Position numbers and translations under genes: made by a program
The notes under the pieces: model-generated
The model's database searches: none
The model's input: the letters and a program-made list of their open reading frames with translations, nothing else
What the model was told of the DNA's origin: nothing
Origin: an uncultured Bacteriovorax sp.
GTDB lineage: Bacteria > Bdellovibrionota > Bacteriovoracia > Bacteriovoracales > Bacteriovoracaceae
Assembly: GCA_946481315.1 (NCBI GenBank)
Contig: CAMLMH010000002.1
Span: 248,001 to 312,000 of the forward strand
Length of the DNA stretch: 64,000 bases
Direction: 5' to 3'
In this document: positions 8,227-17,256 of the stretch, one piece after another
How positions within the stretch are numbered: position 1 is the first letter of the stretch
Layout: each line of letters opens with the position of its first letter

Positions 8227-10458
8227 CTACGTTCGCAGTTTTTGTTCCAGTTTTTTACTGTCGGCAACAACCCATAATAAATCACCAGGTCTTAAAATCA
8301 TTGCCGGATCAGGATTTAAGGTTCTAATACCGTCACGTTCAACCCCGACGATGAGTCCTTCAACACTTTCCCGGATCCCACAATCCCGTATACTCTTGTG
8401 GACAAAAGTTGAATCAGCATTAAGTGAAACGCACTCCAGTCCAAAATTTTCATGCTCAGAACTTTCCAGCAACTCGTCCCGGGCTTCAAGAATGGTCTTA
8501 GCTTTACTTAACTGATCATCATTTCCAATAAGATACACTTGATCAAATGGCATTAACAAGGTTGCTCTTCCCGGTGCCATTATTTTTTTGGATCCACGTT
8601 CAATCAATGCAACGGTGACTCCGCATCTTTCTTTTAAGTGCGACTCCTGGAGCGTTTTTCCTACCACTGAAGAATGGGGAGAAATTAAAAATTCACTCAT
8701 TCCGGCATCCCAGGGAGCAAGAACTGGAGTTGTTTTAGCACGGGCAAGTTCTTCGCGTTCCTTTGCATTCAGGTTTTCCATGAATCGATCTTCAATAGAG
8801 CGATAAAATGGTCCGATGAACCCACGGAAAAATAAAGAAGCCAGAAACAATATTAAAAAGAGGGCCATATAAGATATATGCATATCGATGAATCGGCTGA
8901 TAATAAATGCCACCAGTAATATTCCCAGGAAAATCCGGATTCCAGTAACCAGAACCAGAACGTTTCGGATCCGTTGAGCACGGGATGATTCCATCAGATT
9001 TAAGTTAGCGGGAGGTCCAAAAACTACGGCCCATAAAAAAGGTGCCGAGAATAAAATAGCTGTAATAGCACCTAATCCGGACAGCGTTCTGCTGGGTACA
9101 TCCATTTTAAAAATATACCGGGTGAAAAGATAATCTGCTGCCAGAGAAATACCTATTACCAGAGTTGTATTTAAAACAACTTTAATCCCATATGTTTTCC
9201 ACAGAAGCTGGACAATTCCTTCCCGCGTTTTATTACTGAAGGAGGCTTCATAATAGCGTAGCTGTTCGAGAAATCGCTCTGATAAATGACGTTCAATAAA
9301 AGCGTAAAACCTTTCTGAGAACTGAATGGTATACGGAGTCGTAAAAGTAGTTATTGCACAGACAGCAACAGCAATCGGATATAAAAAGGAGCTGGTGACT
9401 TTAAGGGTTAGTCCCAGAGTAGCGATGATAAATGAGAATTCGCCGATCTGTGCCAGACTCATTCCGGTCAGGATTGAATTACGTAATGACTGTCCTGAAA
9501 GAAGTGCGCCAACTGTAGTTGAGAAAACTTTTCCAAAAAGTGTGACTAAAGTAATAACCACAACGGCTTTCCAATTTTCACCCAGAGAATGTGGATCAAT
9601 CAGCATTCCGACAGAAACAAAGAAAACGGCGGAAAAAAGGTTTTTTATAGGATCAAGTAATTGTTCAATTCTTTTGCGTTCCCGGGTTTCTGCCAGAATA
9701 GAGCCCATTATAAACGCCCCTAAGGGCGCTGAAAATCCAACACTCGTTGCAATGATGACCATTAAAAGACAAAGGGCCAAAGAGATAACAACTGTGGTCT
9801 CATCGGTTAATTGCTTGCGCACAAAATTTAAGAGCAACGGAATGACATAAATTCCCACCAGAAACCAGATAATCAAAAAGAAAGCAAGCTTAAAGGTTGC
9901 TGTCGCTAGTGCTTCACCAGAAAGTGAATTTGTGACAGCAACTGTTGTCAGAAGAACCAGAAGTAAAATGGCAATTAAATCTTCTACGATGAGAATTCCA
10001 AAAACCAGCGAAACAAATTTTTTTCCTTTTAATCCTAACTCATCAAAGGCACGGACAATAATTGTAGTGGATGAGATCGATAAGATTCCCCCCAGATACA
10101 GACTGTCGATATTATTCCAGCCCAGGATTTTTCCAGTCGTAAAACCAATTCCCAGCATGAAAGCCGCTTCAACAAAGGCAGTAATTGATGCACTTTTTCC
10201 AACTCGGGAAAGTTTCTTGAAGCTAAATTCCAGACCTAATCCGAATAAAAGAAAAATAACACCAATCTCGGCCCAAATATGAACGGACTTCGTATCCTGA
10301 ATACTGAGAAAAAAAGGAAAGTGTGAACTTAGAAAGAAGCCTGCAAGCAAATATCCCAGTACCAGGGGCTGCTTTAATTTTTTAAAAATTAAAGTAACAA
10401 TGGCCGCTGTGACGAGAATAAATCCTAAGTCTTTGATGAGAACTGGTAAATGGGTCAT
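8227..10458 (-). CDS. CPA2-family cation:proton antiporter with TrkA-C domains
   Basis: 743-residue inner-membrane protein. Residues 1 to about 385 form the Na+/H+ exchanger fold, with motifs such as GLELS-like LFGLGLEFSFKKL and LSISSTTIIVRAFDELG, and many hydrophobic helices. A second membrane section (about 425-560) follows. The cytoplasmic tail carries two RCK/TrkA-C regulatory domains (roughly 590-655 and 670-743). There is no NAD-binding TrkA-N domain, unlike KefB/KefC. The likely role is K+/H+ or Na+/H+ exchange for pH or osmotic control, gated by a ligand on the TrkA-C domains. It is the first gene of the pair with the secreted protein at 7685-8215. Confidence 0.9.
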   Translation of the reverse strand: MTHLPVLIKDLGFILVTAAIVTLIFKKLKQPLVLGYLLAGFFLSSHFPFFLSIQDTKSVHIWAEIGVIFLLFGLGLEFSFKKLSRVGKSASITAFVEAAFMLGIGFTTGKILGWNNIDSLYLGGILSISSTTIIVRAFDELGLKGKKFVSLVFGILIVEDLIAILLLVLLTTVAVTNSLSGEALATATFKLAFFLIIWFLVGIYVIPLLLNFVRKQLTDETTVVISLALCLLMVIIATSVGFSAPLGAFIMGSILAETRERKRIEQLLDPIKNLFSAVFFVSVGMLIDPHSLGENWKAVVVITLVTLFGKVFSTTVGALLSGQSLRNSILTGMSLAQIGEFSFIIATLGLTLKVTSSFLYPIAVAVCAITTFTTPYTIQFSERFYAFIERHLSERFLEQLRYYEASFSNKTREGIVQLLWKTYGIKVVLNTTLVIGISLAADYLFTRYIFKMDVPSRTLSGLGAITAILFSAPFLWAVVFGPPANLNLMESSRAQRIRNVLVLVTGIRIFLGILLVAFIISRFIDMHISYMALFLILFLASLFFRGFIGPFYRSIEDRFMENLNAKEREELARAKTTPVLAPWDAGMSEFLISPHSSVVGKTLQESHLKERCGVTVALIERGSKKIMAPGRATLLMPFDQVYLIGNDDQLSKAKTILEARDELLESSEHENFGLECVSLNADSTFVHKSIRDCGIRESVEGLIVGVERDGIRTLNPDPAMILRPGDLLWVVADSKKLEQKLRT

Positions 10459-10608
10459 TAATCAGCTTGGTTTGAGTTTAAATTGCCATTTTAGTGTAAC
10501 TATTTTTGTCAAAAAAATAAACTGCATGCAGTGCATTTTATGGTCAGATGACTCAATTTATGAAATCCTTTTATGAGCTTAGCATTATTTGATCTGAAGG
10601 TCGTGAAA

Positions 10609-11481
10609 ATGAAAAAGAATATTCGCGTTTGTTGTTTAAATTATCTGCAAAAGAATGTCTCTAGCTTTGAAGAGTGGCGTGATGATGCAGTTGCTTTAAT
10701 AGATGTGGCCGTAGAAAATGGAAGTGATTTTATTTTGTTTCCGGAATTTTTCACTATGCCGCTGCTATCCCTCGAAAAAAAACAGCTAGGGAAGGACAAC
10801 ATCTGGAGTCTTTCAAAGTACACTGAAAAATATATCGATTTATTAAAAGAAGAATCAATCACTAAAAAAATCAATATCATCGGGGGAACACACCTCATGT
10901 ATGATCATGCCGGTCATGTTAAAAATGTCTGTCATGTCTTTACCCGTGACGGAAATATTCATACTCAGGAAAAATTGCATCCTACTCCTAATGAGCGAGA
11001 AGCCTGGAATGTTGTCGGCGGCGATGAAGCAAAAGTCATTAATACTGATTGTGGGCCGATAGCTGTGCAGGTTTGTTACGACAGTGAATTTCCGGAAATG
11101 GCCAGAGAGCAGATTGATCAGGGGGCCCTCATCTTGTTTGTGCCGTATTCAACCGATACTCGTCACGGCCATCTGCGAGTGAGGCTGTGTTGTCAGGCCA
11201 GAACAATAGAAAATCAATGTTACGTCGTTCTCTCCGGCAATACTGGTCATCTCAAAAATGTGTTCAATGCTGATATTAGTTATGCTCAAAGCTGTATTCT
11301 CACACCTTCTGATTTTGGATTTGCCCGTGACACTATTGCAGCCGAAACAGAGGCCAATATACCAATGGTGGTGTTTGCTGATCTCGATCTGCAAAGATTA
11401 GAGCGTGCCAGAACTGAAGGAAGTGTCAGAAATCTTAACGACCGCAGGCTAGATCTCTATCAAGTAAACTGGAAAAGATAG
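10609..11481 (+). CDS. Carbon-nitrogen hydrolase (nitrilase superfamily)
   Basis: Cytoplasmic amidase-type enzyme of about 290 residues. The catalytic triad of the superfamily is visible: Glu in LFPEFFTMP, Lys in EKLHPTPNE and Cys in VQVCYDSEFPE. An in-frame ATG at 10573 would add 12 residues but has no Shine-Dalgarno sequence. The ATG at 10609 has GAAGG about 10 bases upstream and starts the family-like first strand, so I chose it. The substrate is unknown; omega-amidase and N-carbamoyl-type activities are both possible. It converges on the JmjC gene, ending 7 bases from its stop. Confidence 0.88.
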   Translation: MKKNIRVCCLNYLQKNVSSFEEWRDDAVALIDVAVENGSDFILFPEFFTMPLLSLEKKQLGKDNIWSLSKYTEKYIDLLKEESITKKINIIGGTHLMYDHAGHVKNVCHVFTRDGNIHTQEKLHPTPNEREAWNVVGGDEAKVINTDCGPIAVQVCYDSEFPEMAREQIDQGALILFVPYSTDTRHGHLRVRLCCQARTIENQCYVVLSGNTGHLKNVFNADISYAQSCILTPSDFGFARDTIAAETEANIPMVVFADLDLQRLERARTEGSVRNLNDRRLDLYQVNWKR

Positions 11482-11488
11482 GTTTTTC

Positions 11489-12349
11489 TTAAGAGTTTTG
11501 TCGTGCCCTAATATGGCGAATAAAGGCCCGGACAAATTCTTGGTCCGTCATTTTTTCATTAAGCTCTTTAAGTGATTTAGTTATGGCCCGTGTGTAAAAT
11601 TCAGTTTCCGTCGACTGATCTTTGAAAGTTTTATGCACTGGTAAGCGGGTTCGGAATAAAACATCCCGGGCAAAGTGCTCTGGCAGAAAGTTTAAAATAT
11701 CCAGTGCGGAAGAAGGCATCAGCCCAATTGAAATGTGCATCGATTCCTGGCGGGTTCTGGCCACATGCCACCATCCCGAAGGAATATAAAGCCAGTCACC
11801 TGGTTCAAGTGTGACGTTTAATTCAATATTCGTTTTTTCTTTTTCAAACCCCATATCTTTAGGGATGTATTTCAACGTTGGATTGGGATGAATGGAATTG
11901 GGCCGGATAGTGTAGTGCTTACTTCCTTTTGTCTGAATGACGAAAACTTCTTCAATGTCATAATGCCAACCAAAAGCATTGTTATTTTCCGGTGTACAAT
12001 AAAGCTGAATATCCACCGGCGTATGAAAGGATCTGGAAAAATCATCGGCCAATTCCTTTAATCTGGGATGCGAGCGTTCTGCATACCGAAGCAGCAGTGT
12101 GTGACCCAAACGATGGTGAGTAATGGCTTCCGGATAACTCAGGTCTACATAATCTTTAATGACTCTTCCGTCCTGGACAATTCTGAGCTTAGATTTTTTA
12201 GCTGCAAGAACATCTTCAACCACTTTCCAGTCCAGCAAATGGAGGAGATTTTTTGCACCATTAGGCATCGAAAAAGGCATGCGCGTAAAATTTTTTTCCA
12301 AAAAATCATCAAGTGGAACGTCGTTTAGCATTTGCTTTAATATTTTCAT
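11489..12349 (-). CDS. JmjC/cupin-type oxygenase, possible ribosomal oxygenase
   Basis: 286-residue Fe(II)/2-oxoglutarate oxygenase of the cupin-4/JmjC class. The iron-binding HxD is in GWHYDIEEVF and the distal His in LYIPSGWWHVA, preceded by the turn LEPGDW. The N-terminus (FEKNFTRMPF-like) and the helical C-terminus resemble bacterial YcfD/RoxA, which hydroxylates ribosomal protein uL16, and the human MINA53/NO66 group. The substrate here is inferred, not shown. YcfD is usually longer (about 370 residues) with a winged-helix tail, and this protein is shorter, so another target is possible. It is divergent from the cyanophycin operon. Confidence 0.78.
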   Translation of the reverse strand: MKILKQMLNDVPLDDFLEKNFTRMPFSMPNGAKNLLHLLDWKVVEDVLAAKKSKLRIVQDGRVIKDYVDLSYPEAITHHRLGHTLLLRYAERSHPRLKELADDFSRSFHTPVDIQLYCTPENNNAFGWHYDIEEVFVIQTKGSKHYTIRPNSIHPNPTLKYIPKDMGFEKEKTNIELNVTLEPGDWLYIPSGWWHVARTRQESMHISIGLMPSSALDILNFLPEHFARDVLFRTRLPVHKTFKDQSTETEFYTRAITKSLKELNEKMTDQEFVRAFIRHIRARQNS

Positions 12350-12469
12350 CCGGCCTCAAATAGGATTCATTTTTAACACATTTGTTTGAGCTGACACATC
12401 ATAATTCTTGTGGGGCATATTTTCCAGCACTGTCTTTTAATAGTCCGGATTTCACGCGGACGAAATTAA

Positions 12470-12515
12470 CTTAGGCCTAAGATTGACTTATTTTTTCCTT
12501 GGCATACTTCTGGCA
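12470..12515 (+). promoter_or_regulatory. Candidate sigma-54 promoter and palindrome before cphA
   Basis: TGGCAT-N5-TGGCA at 12500-12515 has GG and GC dinucleotides exactly 12 bases apart. This is the -24/-12 spacing of sigma-54 promoters, with one mismatch in each half to TGGCAC/TTGCA. A perfect palindrome CTTAGGCCTAAG lies just upstream at 12470-12481. A transcript would start near 12525 and give a leader of about 34 bases to the cphA ATG. A weak sigma-70 alternative (TTGACT at 12483) lacks a good -10. Confidence 0.4.
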
Positions 12516-12558
12516 ACAGGCATTTCGTTTTTCTAAGTACTTTCCTTAAAGGAGCGTC

Positions 12559-15243
12559 ATGAAAATTCAGAGTATAAGGACTATCGCCGGACCTAACATC
12601 TACCACAACCGACCTGTTCTCATTATGACGCTGGACCTTGAAGATCTAACTGATCGACCTAGTGACAGCGTTGCCGGTTTTACGCGAAATCTGATTGGTC
12701 TTCTGCCGGGCCTGCAGGAACATCGCTGTTCTCCGGGATATGTCGGAGGCTTCGTTGAACGGCTTCATAAAGGAACTTATTTTGCCCATATTGTAGAGCA
12801 TATTGCGCTCGAAATTTCCGAGCTGGTGGGAATCGGAGTTGGATATGGTAAATCCATTTATGGAAACGCAACAGGCATATATCAAGTCATTATCCGTTAT
12901 AAGAATGAAGAAGGAATGAAAGAAGTTCTTCGCACTTCTGTTAAACTCGCCGATGCGGTAGCACATGGACAGCCTTTTGATCTGGAAACATGTTTAATCA
13001 GTATAAAAAACCGCATACGTAAATCTGAACTAGGTCCCAGTACAGTGGCCATCATTAAAGCTGCCGAAAAACGCAATATTCCCTGGAAGCGTCTGACTGA
13101 ATTTAGTCTCGTGCAACTAGGATATGGGAAGTTCCGCAAGTTTATACAGGCGACAACCAGTTCAATGACCAGCGATATAGCAGTCGATATTGCTCAGGAT
13201 AAAGACATGACCAAAAAATTTCTGCAGGAGGGTGCCATTCGTGTTCCTTTTGGCAGAGTCGTCAATACGCTGGAAGAAGCTCTGGAAGTTTTCAATGAAA
13301 TTGGCGCAGCCGTCGTCGTTAAGCCCCATGATGGTAATCACGGCCGCGGAGTTTCCCTAAATCTGACTACGAAAGAAGAAGTGGCAGTGGCCTTTGAAAT
13401 AGCTCAATCGCATTCCGGCTCCGTGCTGGTCGAAGAGTTCTTTCAGGGCAATGACTACCGGATCATTGTTGTTGGCGGAAAAATGATAGCGGCTGCCCGA
13501 AGAGAAGCAGCTCATGTTATTGGTGATGGTATCCATAATCTCGCCGAATTGGTCGCATTAGAGAATATGAATTCGATGCGTGGTGAAGGTCATGAAAAAC
13601 CACTGACTAAAATTACTTTTGATCCTGGAAATGAAGCACTTTTAAAAAGAAATAATATGAGTCTGGAGATGATTCCGCTCAAAGGACAGAAAATTTATTT
13701 GAGGGAAACTGCTAATCTCTCAACGGGCGGGACAGCAATCGATGTAACGGAAGTTGTTCATGAAGAAATAAAGCTCTTGTGTGAAAGGGCCGCTAAAATT
13801 ATTGGCCTGGATATCTGTGGCATCGACTTGATCATGGAAGATATTTCCCGACCTCTGGCCGGACAAACTGGCGGAGTGATAGAAGTCAATGCCGGTCCGG
13901 GTATTCGTATGCATCATCATCCGCATCAGGGAGAAGCACGGGATGTGGGCGGTGCCATTATCGATTTTATGTACCCGGGCAATCATAACGGTCGAATCCC
14001 GATAATTTCAGTAACTGGGACAAATGGAAAAACAACCGTCACGCGTCTGATTTCCCATATTGTGAAACAGACGGGAATAACTGTCGGTAGCACCACAACT
14101 GACGGAATTTTTATCAATAACAAGATGGTGGCAGAAGGAGACACCACCGGTCCGCTTTCGGCACAGAATATTTTATTTGATCCTACTGTTGATTTTGCTG
14201 TATTCGAAACGGCAAGGGGAGGTCTTGCAAAACGAGGACTAGGATACGACTGGTCGGATGTCGGGATTATTACGAACGTAGCTGCTGATCATCTTGGACA
14301 GGATGGAATTAATTCTATTGATGATGTTTTGAAAATTAAATCACTGGTTGTCGAAAGAGTTAGAAAAGGGGGAACAGTTATTCTCAATGCCGATATTCCT
14401 GAGCTGGTTGCGTTGGTTGAAAATCCGCAGATGGAAATGGATCAGAAAAATGTCGTTTTCTTTTCGACCAAGGAAAATTCTCCTGTCATTCATCAGCATA
14501 TAATGGAAGGGAAGACAGCATTCTTTTTAAAACAAGGTCGGCTTTATCACGCCTATGAAGGAATTGAGCGTTTTGTGATGGAAGCTCGCGAAATTCCCAT
14601 GACCATTCATGGTTCAGCCGTCTTTCATATAGCCAATGTATTATCCGCTATGGCCGCCTGCAAAGCCGTTGGGCTTCCCTATAAAGTGATCCTGGAGGGA
14701 CTCAAATCATTTGATCTCAACGAAGATAATCCTGGTCGCACCAATATTTATAAAATTAATGAGGGATTTGTTCTGCTGGATTATGCTCATAATCCCGAAG
14801 CTCTGCTTAATATCGGAGATATGGTTCGCCGTTGGGATATTTCCCAGCTAACCGGAGTGATCGCAGTTCCTGGTGACCGTGCGGATGAATTGGTGAAAAT
14901 GTCCGGCATTGCAGCCGCTCACGTTTTTAAAAAAATTATTATCCGTGAAGATGCCGACCTCCGGGGGCGTGCTCGGGGCGAAGTGGCACATTTAATCATG
15001 ACCGGAATTCTTAATGAGAACACCGATTCGGTGGCGAGCATTGTATTTGATCCGGAAGAATCCTTAACTAAGGCCGTGCAGGAAATGCGCTCCAATGAAG
15101 TGGTGGCCTATTTTTATGAAGACTTTAAAGCTGCTGAGACAATGCTTTTTAAATTAGGGGCCATTAGAGTTAGTCCTTCTGTCCTGGCGCAGAAGACCTA
15201 TCATCAGCCTGTGCATGAGGAAAACCTATGGCAACAGCATTAA
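12559..15243 (+). CDS. cphA: Cyanophycin synthetase
   Basis: Polymerises Asp and Arg with ATP into cyanophycin (multi-L-arginyl-poly-L-aspartate), a nitrogen and energy store. At 894 residues it has the normal CphA1 length and three-domain order. The N domain (1 to about 165) contains HIVEH at 77-81, the HxxEH zinc motif linked to primer-making hydrolysis in some CphAs. An ATP-grasp domain (about 215-470) adds Asp to the backbone. A Mur-ligase-like domain with the P-loop TGTNGKTTVTR (about 485-495) adds Arg to the side chain. The ATG follows AAGGAG. The last codons overlap the iadA start by 16 bases, so translation is coupled. A candidate sigma-54 promoter lies upstream. Confidence 0.96.
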   Translation: MKIQSIRTIAGPNIYHNRPVLIMTLDLEDLTDRPSDSVAGFTRNLIGLLPGLQEHRCSPGYVGGFVERLHKGTYFAHIVEHIALEISELVGIGVGYGKSIYGNATGIYQVIIRYKNEEGMKEVLRTSVKLADAVAHGQPFDLETCLISIKNRIRKSELGPSTVAIIKAAEKRNIPWKRLTEFSLVQLGYGKFRKFIQATTSSMTSDIAVDIAQDKDMTKKFLQEGAIRVPFGRVVNTLEEALEVFNEIGAAVVVKPHDGNHGRGVSLNLTTKEEVAVAFEIAQSHSGSVLVEEFFQGNDYRIIVVGGKMIAAARREAAHVIGDGIHNLAELVALENMNSMRGEGHEKPLTKITFDPGNEALLKRNNMSLEMIPLKGQKIYLRETANLSTGGTAIDVTEVVHEEIKLLCERAAKIIGLDICGIDLIMEDISRPLAGQTGGVIEVNAGPGIRMHHHPHQGEARDVGGAIIDFMYPGNHNGRIPIISVTGTNGKTTVTRLISHIVKQTGITVGSTTTDGIFINNKMVAEGDTTGPLSAQNILFDPTVDFAVFETARGGLAKRGLGYDWSDVGIITNVAADHLGQDGINSIDDVLKIKSLVVERVRKGGTVILNADIPELVALVENPQMEMDQKNVVFFSTKENSPVIHQHIMEGKTAFFLKQGRLYHAYEGIERFVMEAREIPMTIHGSAVFHIANVLSAMAACKAVGLPYKVILEGLKSFDLNEDNPGRTNIYKINEGFVLLDYAHNPEALLNIGDMVRRWDISQLTGVIAVPGDRADELVKMSGIAAAHVFKKIIIREDADLRGRARGEVAHLIMTGILNENTDSVASIVFDPEESLTKAVQEMRSNEVVAYFYEDFKAAETMLFKLGAIRVSPSVLAQKTYHQPVHEENLWQQH

Positions 15244-16418
15244 TTCTGCATAATGCTGATCTCTATTCACCACAACACGAGGGGGTTCATGATGTACTGG
15301 TTATCAATGAGACGATTGTCCATCTTGCTAAGACGAAAATTGAGAAAGCTCCGCTAGTCAATTTAGGAATTTATGTAGAAGAAATTGATGTGGCAGGGAG
15401 AATGCTGATTCCCGGCCTTATTGATCCCCACGAACACATTATTGGTGGTAGTGGTGAAGAAGGATTTGCCTCGCGATCGCCGGAAATTGGTCTCAATGAA
15501 ATTATCCGCGGTGGAATTACGACTGTCGTTGGATGTCTGGGAGTCGATACATATACCCGGAATATGCCTGCGCTGCTAGCTCAGTGTAAGACATTTAACG
15601 AAGAAGGAATTACATCCTATATTTATACCGGAGGATATAATGCGCCACCAGCGACACTTACTCCTAATGTCTTAACTGACATGGTTCTTGTTCCGGAAGT
15701 TATTGGTGCAGGTGAAATTGCCGTATCTGATATCAGGTCCTGCAAAGCTTCAGTCAGAGATGTCGCAAAGATTGTCTCTCAGGCCTATAATGGTGGAATC
15801 CTCACCGGTAAGGCCGGAGTCACACATATTCATATGGGTGATGCCAATTCATATTTTGATCCTGTGATTGAAATGATGGAAGTTCATGACCTGGATATTA
15901 ATTCACTATATCCGACTCATGTCGAGCGAAATGAAAAATTACTCAAACAGGCGATTGAGATAACAAAAAAAGGAATGTCGGTCGATTTTGATGTCGGGGA
16001 AGACGATTTCGATATTCACCTGAAAACATTCATGGACCGGGGAGGAGATCTCAGTCGCTTAACTATATCATCAGATGCTTCATTCGTTTCACCCTGTGTG
16101 GTTTATGATCAGATACGAAAAGTCATGAAAGTTCATAATATGCGATGGGAAGAAATTCTTCCTCTTTGTACCAGTAATACGGCCCGTGTGCTTAAACTTC
16201 CAAAGAAAGGAAATATAAAAGTCGATGCTGATGCCGACTTTAATATCGTCGATCCTGCAACCTGGAAACTGGAATACGTCATTGCTCGCGGACAAATTTT
16301 CATGCGTGAAGGAAAAATTATTCATGAATCAAAAAGTTTAAAAAACTCTAACAGGGTCATAGAAAGATATGGGCAAAAAAAAGTTTCAGGGCAGACTGAT
16401 CATCATCGGCGGCCATGA
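15228..16418 (+). CDS. iadA: Isoaspartyl dipeptidase
   Basis: Hydrolyses beta-Asp-Xaa dipeptides. In this operon the expected substrate is beta-Asp-Arg released by cyanophycinase. The 396-residue amidohydrolase shows the dinuclear zinc site: the HxH of DPHEHIIGG, the bridging Lys in LTGKAGVTHIHMGD, His in YPTHVERN and the catalytic Asp in ISSDASF. The start ATG has GAGG upstream and lies inside the end of cphA. The last 50 bases overlap cphB in another frame, so the final ~24 residues (after KIIHESK) are not part of the conserved fold. Membership of a cyanophycin operon supports the assignment over a general protein-repair role. Confidence 0.94.
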   Translation: MATALILHNADLYSPQHEGVHDVLVINETIVHLAKTKIEKAPLVNLGIYVEEIDVAGRMLIPGLIDPHEHIIGGSGEEGFASRSPEIGLNEIIRGGITTVVGCLGVDTYTRNMPALLAQCKTFNEEGITSYIYTGGYNAPPATLTPNVLTDMVLVPEVIGAGEIAVSDIRSCKASVRDVAKIVSQAYNGGILTGKAGVTHIHMGDANSYFDPVIEMMEVHDLDINSLYPTHVERNEKLLKQAIEITKKGMSVDFDVGEDDFDIHLKTFMDRGGDLSRLTISSDASFVSPCVVYDQIRKVMKVHNMRWEEILPLCTSNTARVLKLPKKGNIKVDADADFNIVDPATWKLEYVIARGQIFMREGKIIHESKSLKNSNRVIERYGQKKVSGQTDHHRRP

Positions 16419-17193
16419 GGATAAAGAAAACGACAGTGAAATTCTTACGAAAGTGGCCAACGATGTAGGGGACGGAAAGCTTTGCATCGTAACTGTGGCA
16501 TCTTCTGTAGGTGACGAATTATGGGAGACCTATCGGCGGGTCTTTAAAGAACTGGGCGTAAAAAAATTAAGTCATCTCGATGTTGTTCACCGGCAGGAGA
16601 GTGTGGATCACAAGGCCTATAATGCCGTTAAGGATGCCAGTGCTGTTTTTTTCACGGGTGGTGATCAGCTGAAAATTACCAGTGAGCTGGGCGGGACTAT
16701 GGTCCTTGACCGCATCATGGAGATCTATAAAAAAGGCGGCATTATTGCCGGTACTTCGGCAGGAGCATCGGTCATGGGGGAAACAATGATGGTGCAGGGA
16801 AAATCCGATGCATCTTTTCGAATTGGATCTTCACTGAAAATGTCTCCGGGCCTGGGCCTTGCCTCAAATATGCTGATCGACCAGCACTTTGCTGAACGCG
16901 GTCGTATTGGTCGTCTATTAGGAGCGACGGCACATAATCCAAAATACCTGGGAATTGGAATTGATGAAGACACGGCAATTGTCCTCGAAGATAAAGTTGG
17001 CTTTAACGTGATGGGCTCAGGGGCCGTCTATGTTCTGGATGCTCATGAGGCAAATGGATGTAACATTTCAGAAGCTGATGAAGATGCCACTCTTTCCATT
17101 TTTAACGTTAAACTACACTTGCTGGTTAAGGGAGATCAGTTTGATTTAGTCCATCGTAAGCCGATAAAGGGGATTGAAATTCCGGGACAATGA
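16369..17193 (+). CDS. cphB: Cyanophycinase
   Basis: Serine exopeptidase (S51 family) that cuts cyanophycin into beta-Asp-Arg dipeptides. The 274-residue protein opens with RLIIIGGHEDKEND, then FFTGGDQLKITSE. The nucleophile Ser is in GTSAGASVMGE and the substrate loop is DQHFAERGRIGRLLGA. It is the family's usual intracellular type, since no signal peptide is present. The start lies 50 bases inside iadA, immediately before a run of eight A residues. The only Shine-Dalgarno-like sequence is a weak AGAAAG, so translation probably depends on ribosomes arriving from iadA. With cphA and iadA this completes a store-and-release cycle for Asp and Arg. Confidence 0.95.
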   Translation: MGKKKFQGRLIIIGGHEDKENDSEILTKVANDVGDGKLCIVTVASSVGDELWETYRRVFKELGVKKLSHLDVVHRQESVDHKAYNAVKDASAVFFTGGDQLKITSELGGTMVLDRIMEIYKKGGIIAGTSAGASVMGETMMVQGKSDASFRIGSSLKMSPGLGLASNMLIDQHFAERGRIGRLLGATAHNPKYLGIGIDEDTAIVLEDKVGFNVMGSGAVYVLDAHEANGCNISEADEDATLSIFNVKLHLLVKGDQFDLVHRKPIKGIEIPGQ

Positions 17194-17213
17194 GAGAGAG
17201 TGAAGATGAGAGG

Positions 17214-17256
17214 GGGCACCTGAGAATACTTTGGGGATTCTCAAAAGATGGTGCCC
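17214..17256 (-). terminator. Nested hairpin at the 3' end of tRNA-Phe
   Basis: GGGCACC (17214-17220) is complementary to GGTGCCC (17250-17256), which is part of the tRNA acceptor stem and CCA. Inside it is a second 7-bp stem, TGAGAAT (17221-17227) with ATTCTCA (17237-17243). Reading the tRNA strand, this gives a long structure right after the CCA but without a T-run. It may be a processing or termination element, or a 3' block for cphB mRNA read from the other side. Confidence 0.4.

Noticed and set aside
9326..9850. 174-codon open frame on the plus strand
   Set aside because: It is antisense to the antiporter coding region and its sequence is low in hydrophobic structure; the minus-strand gene explains the region.
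10573..10608. Upstream start for the nitrilase-family gene
   Set aside because: The extra 12 residues do not resemble the family N-terminus and there is no ribosome site; the ATG at 10609 has one.
16369..16418. Frameshift error joining iadA and cphB
   Set aside because: Both genes are complete in family length and motifs; an overlap is simpler than an error, so it is kept only as a finding about coupling.
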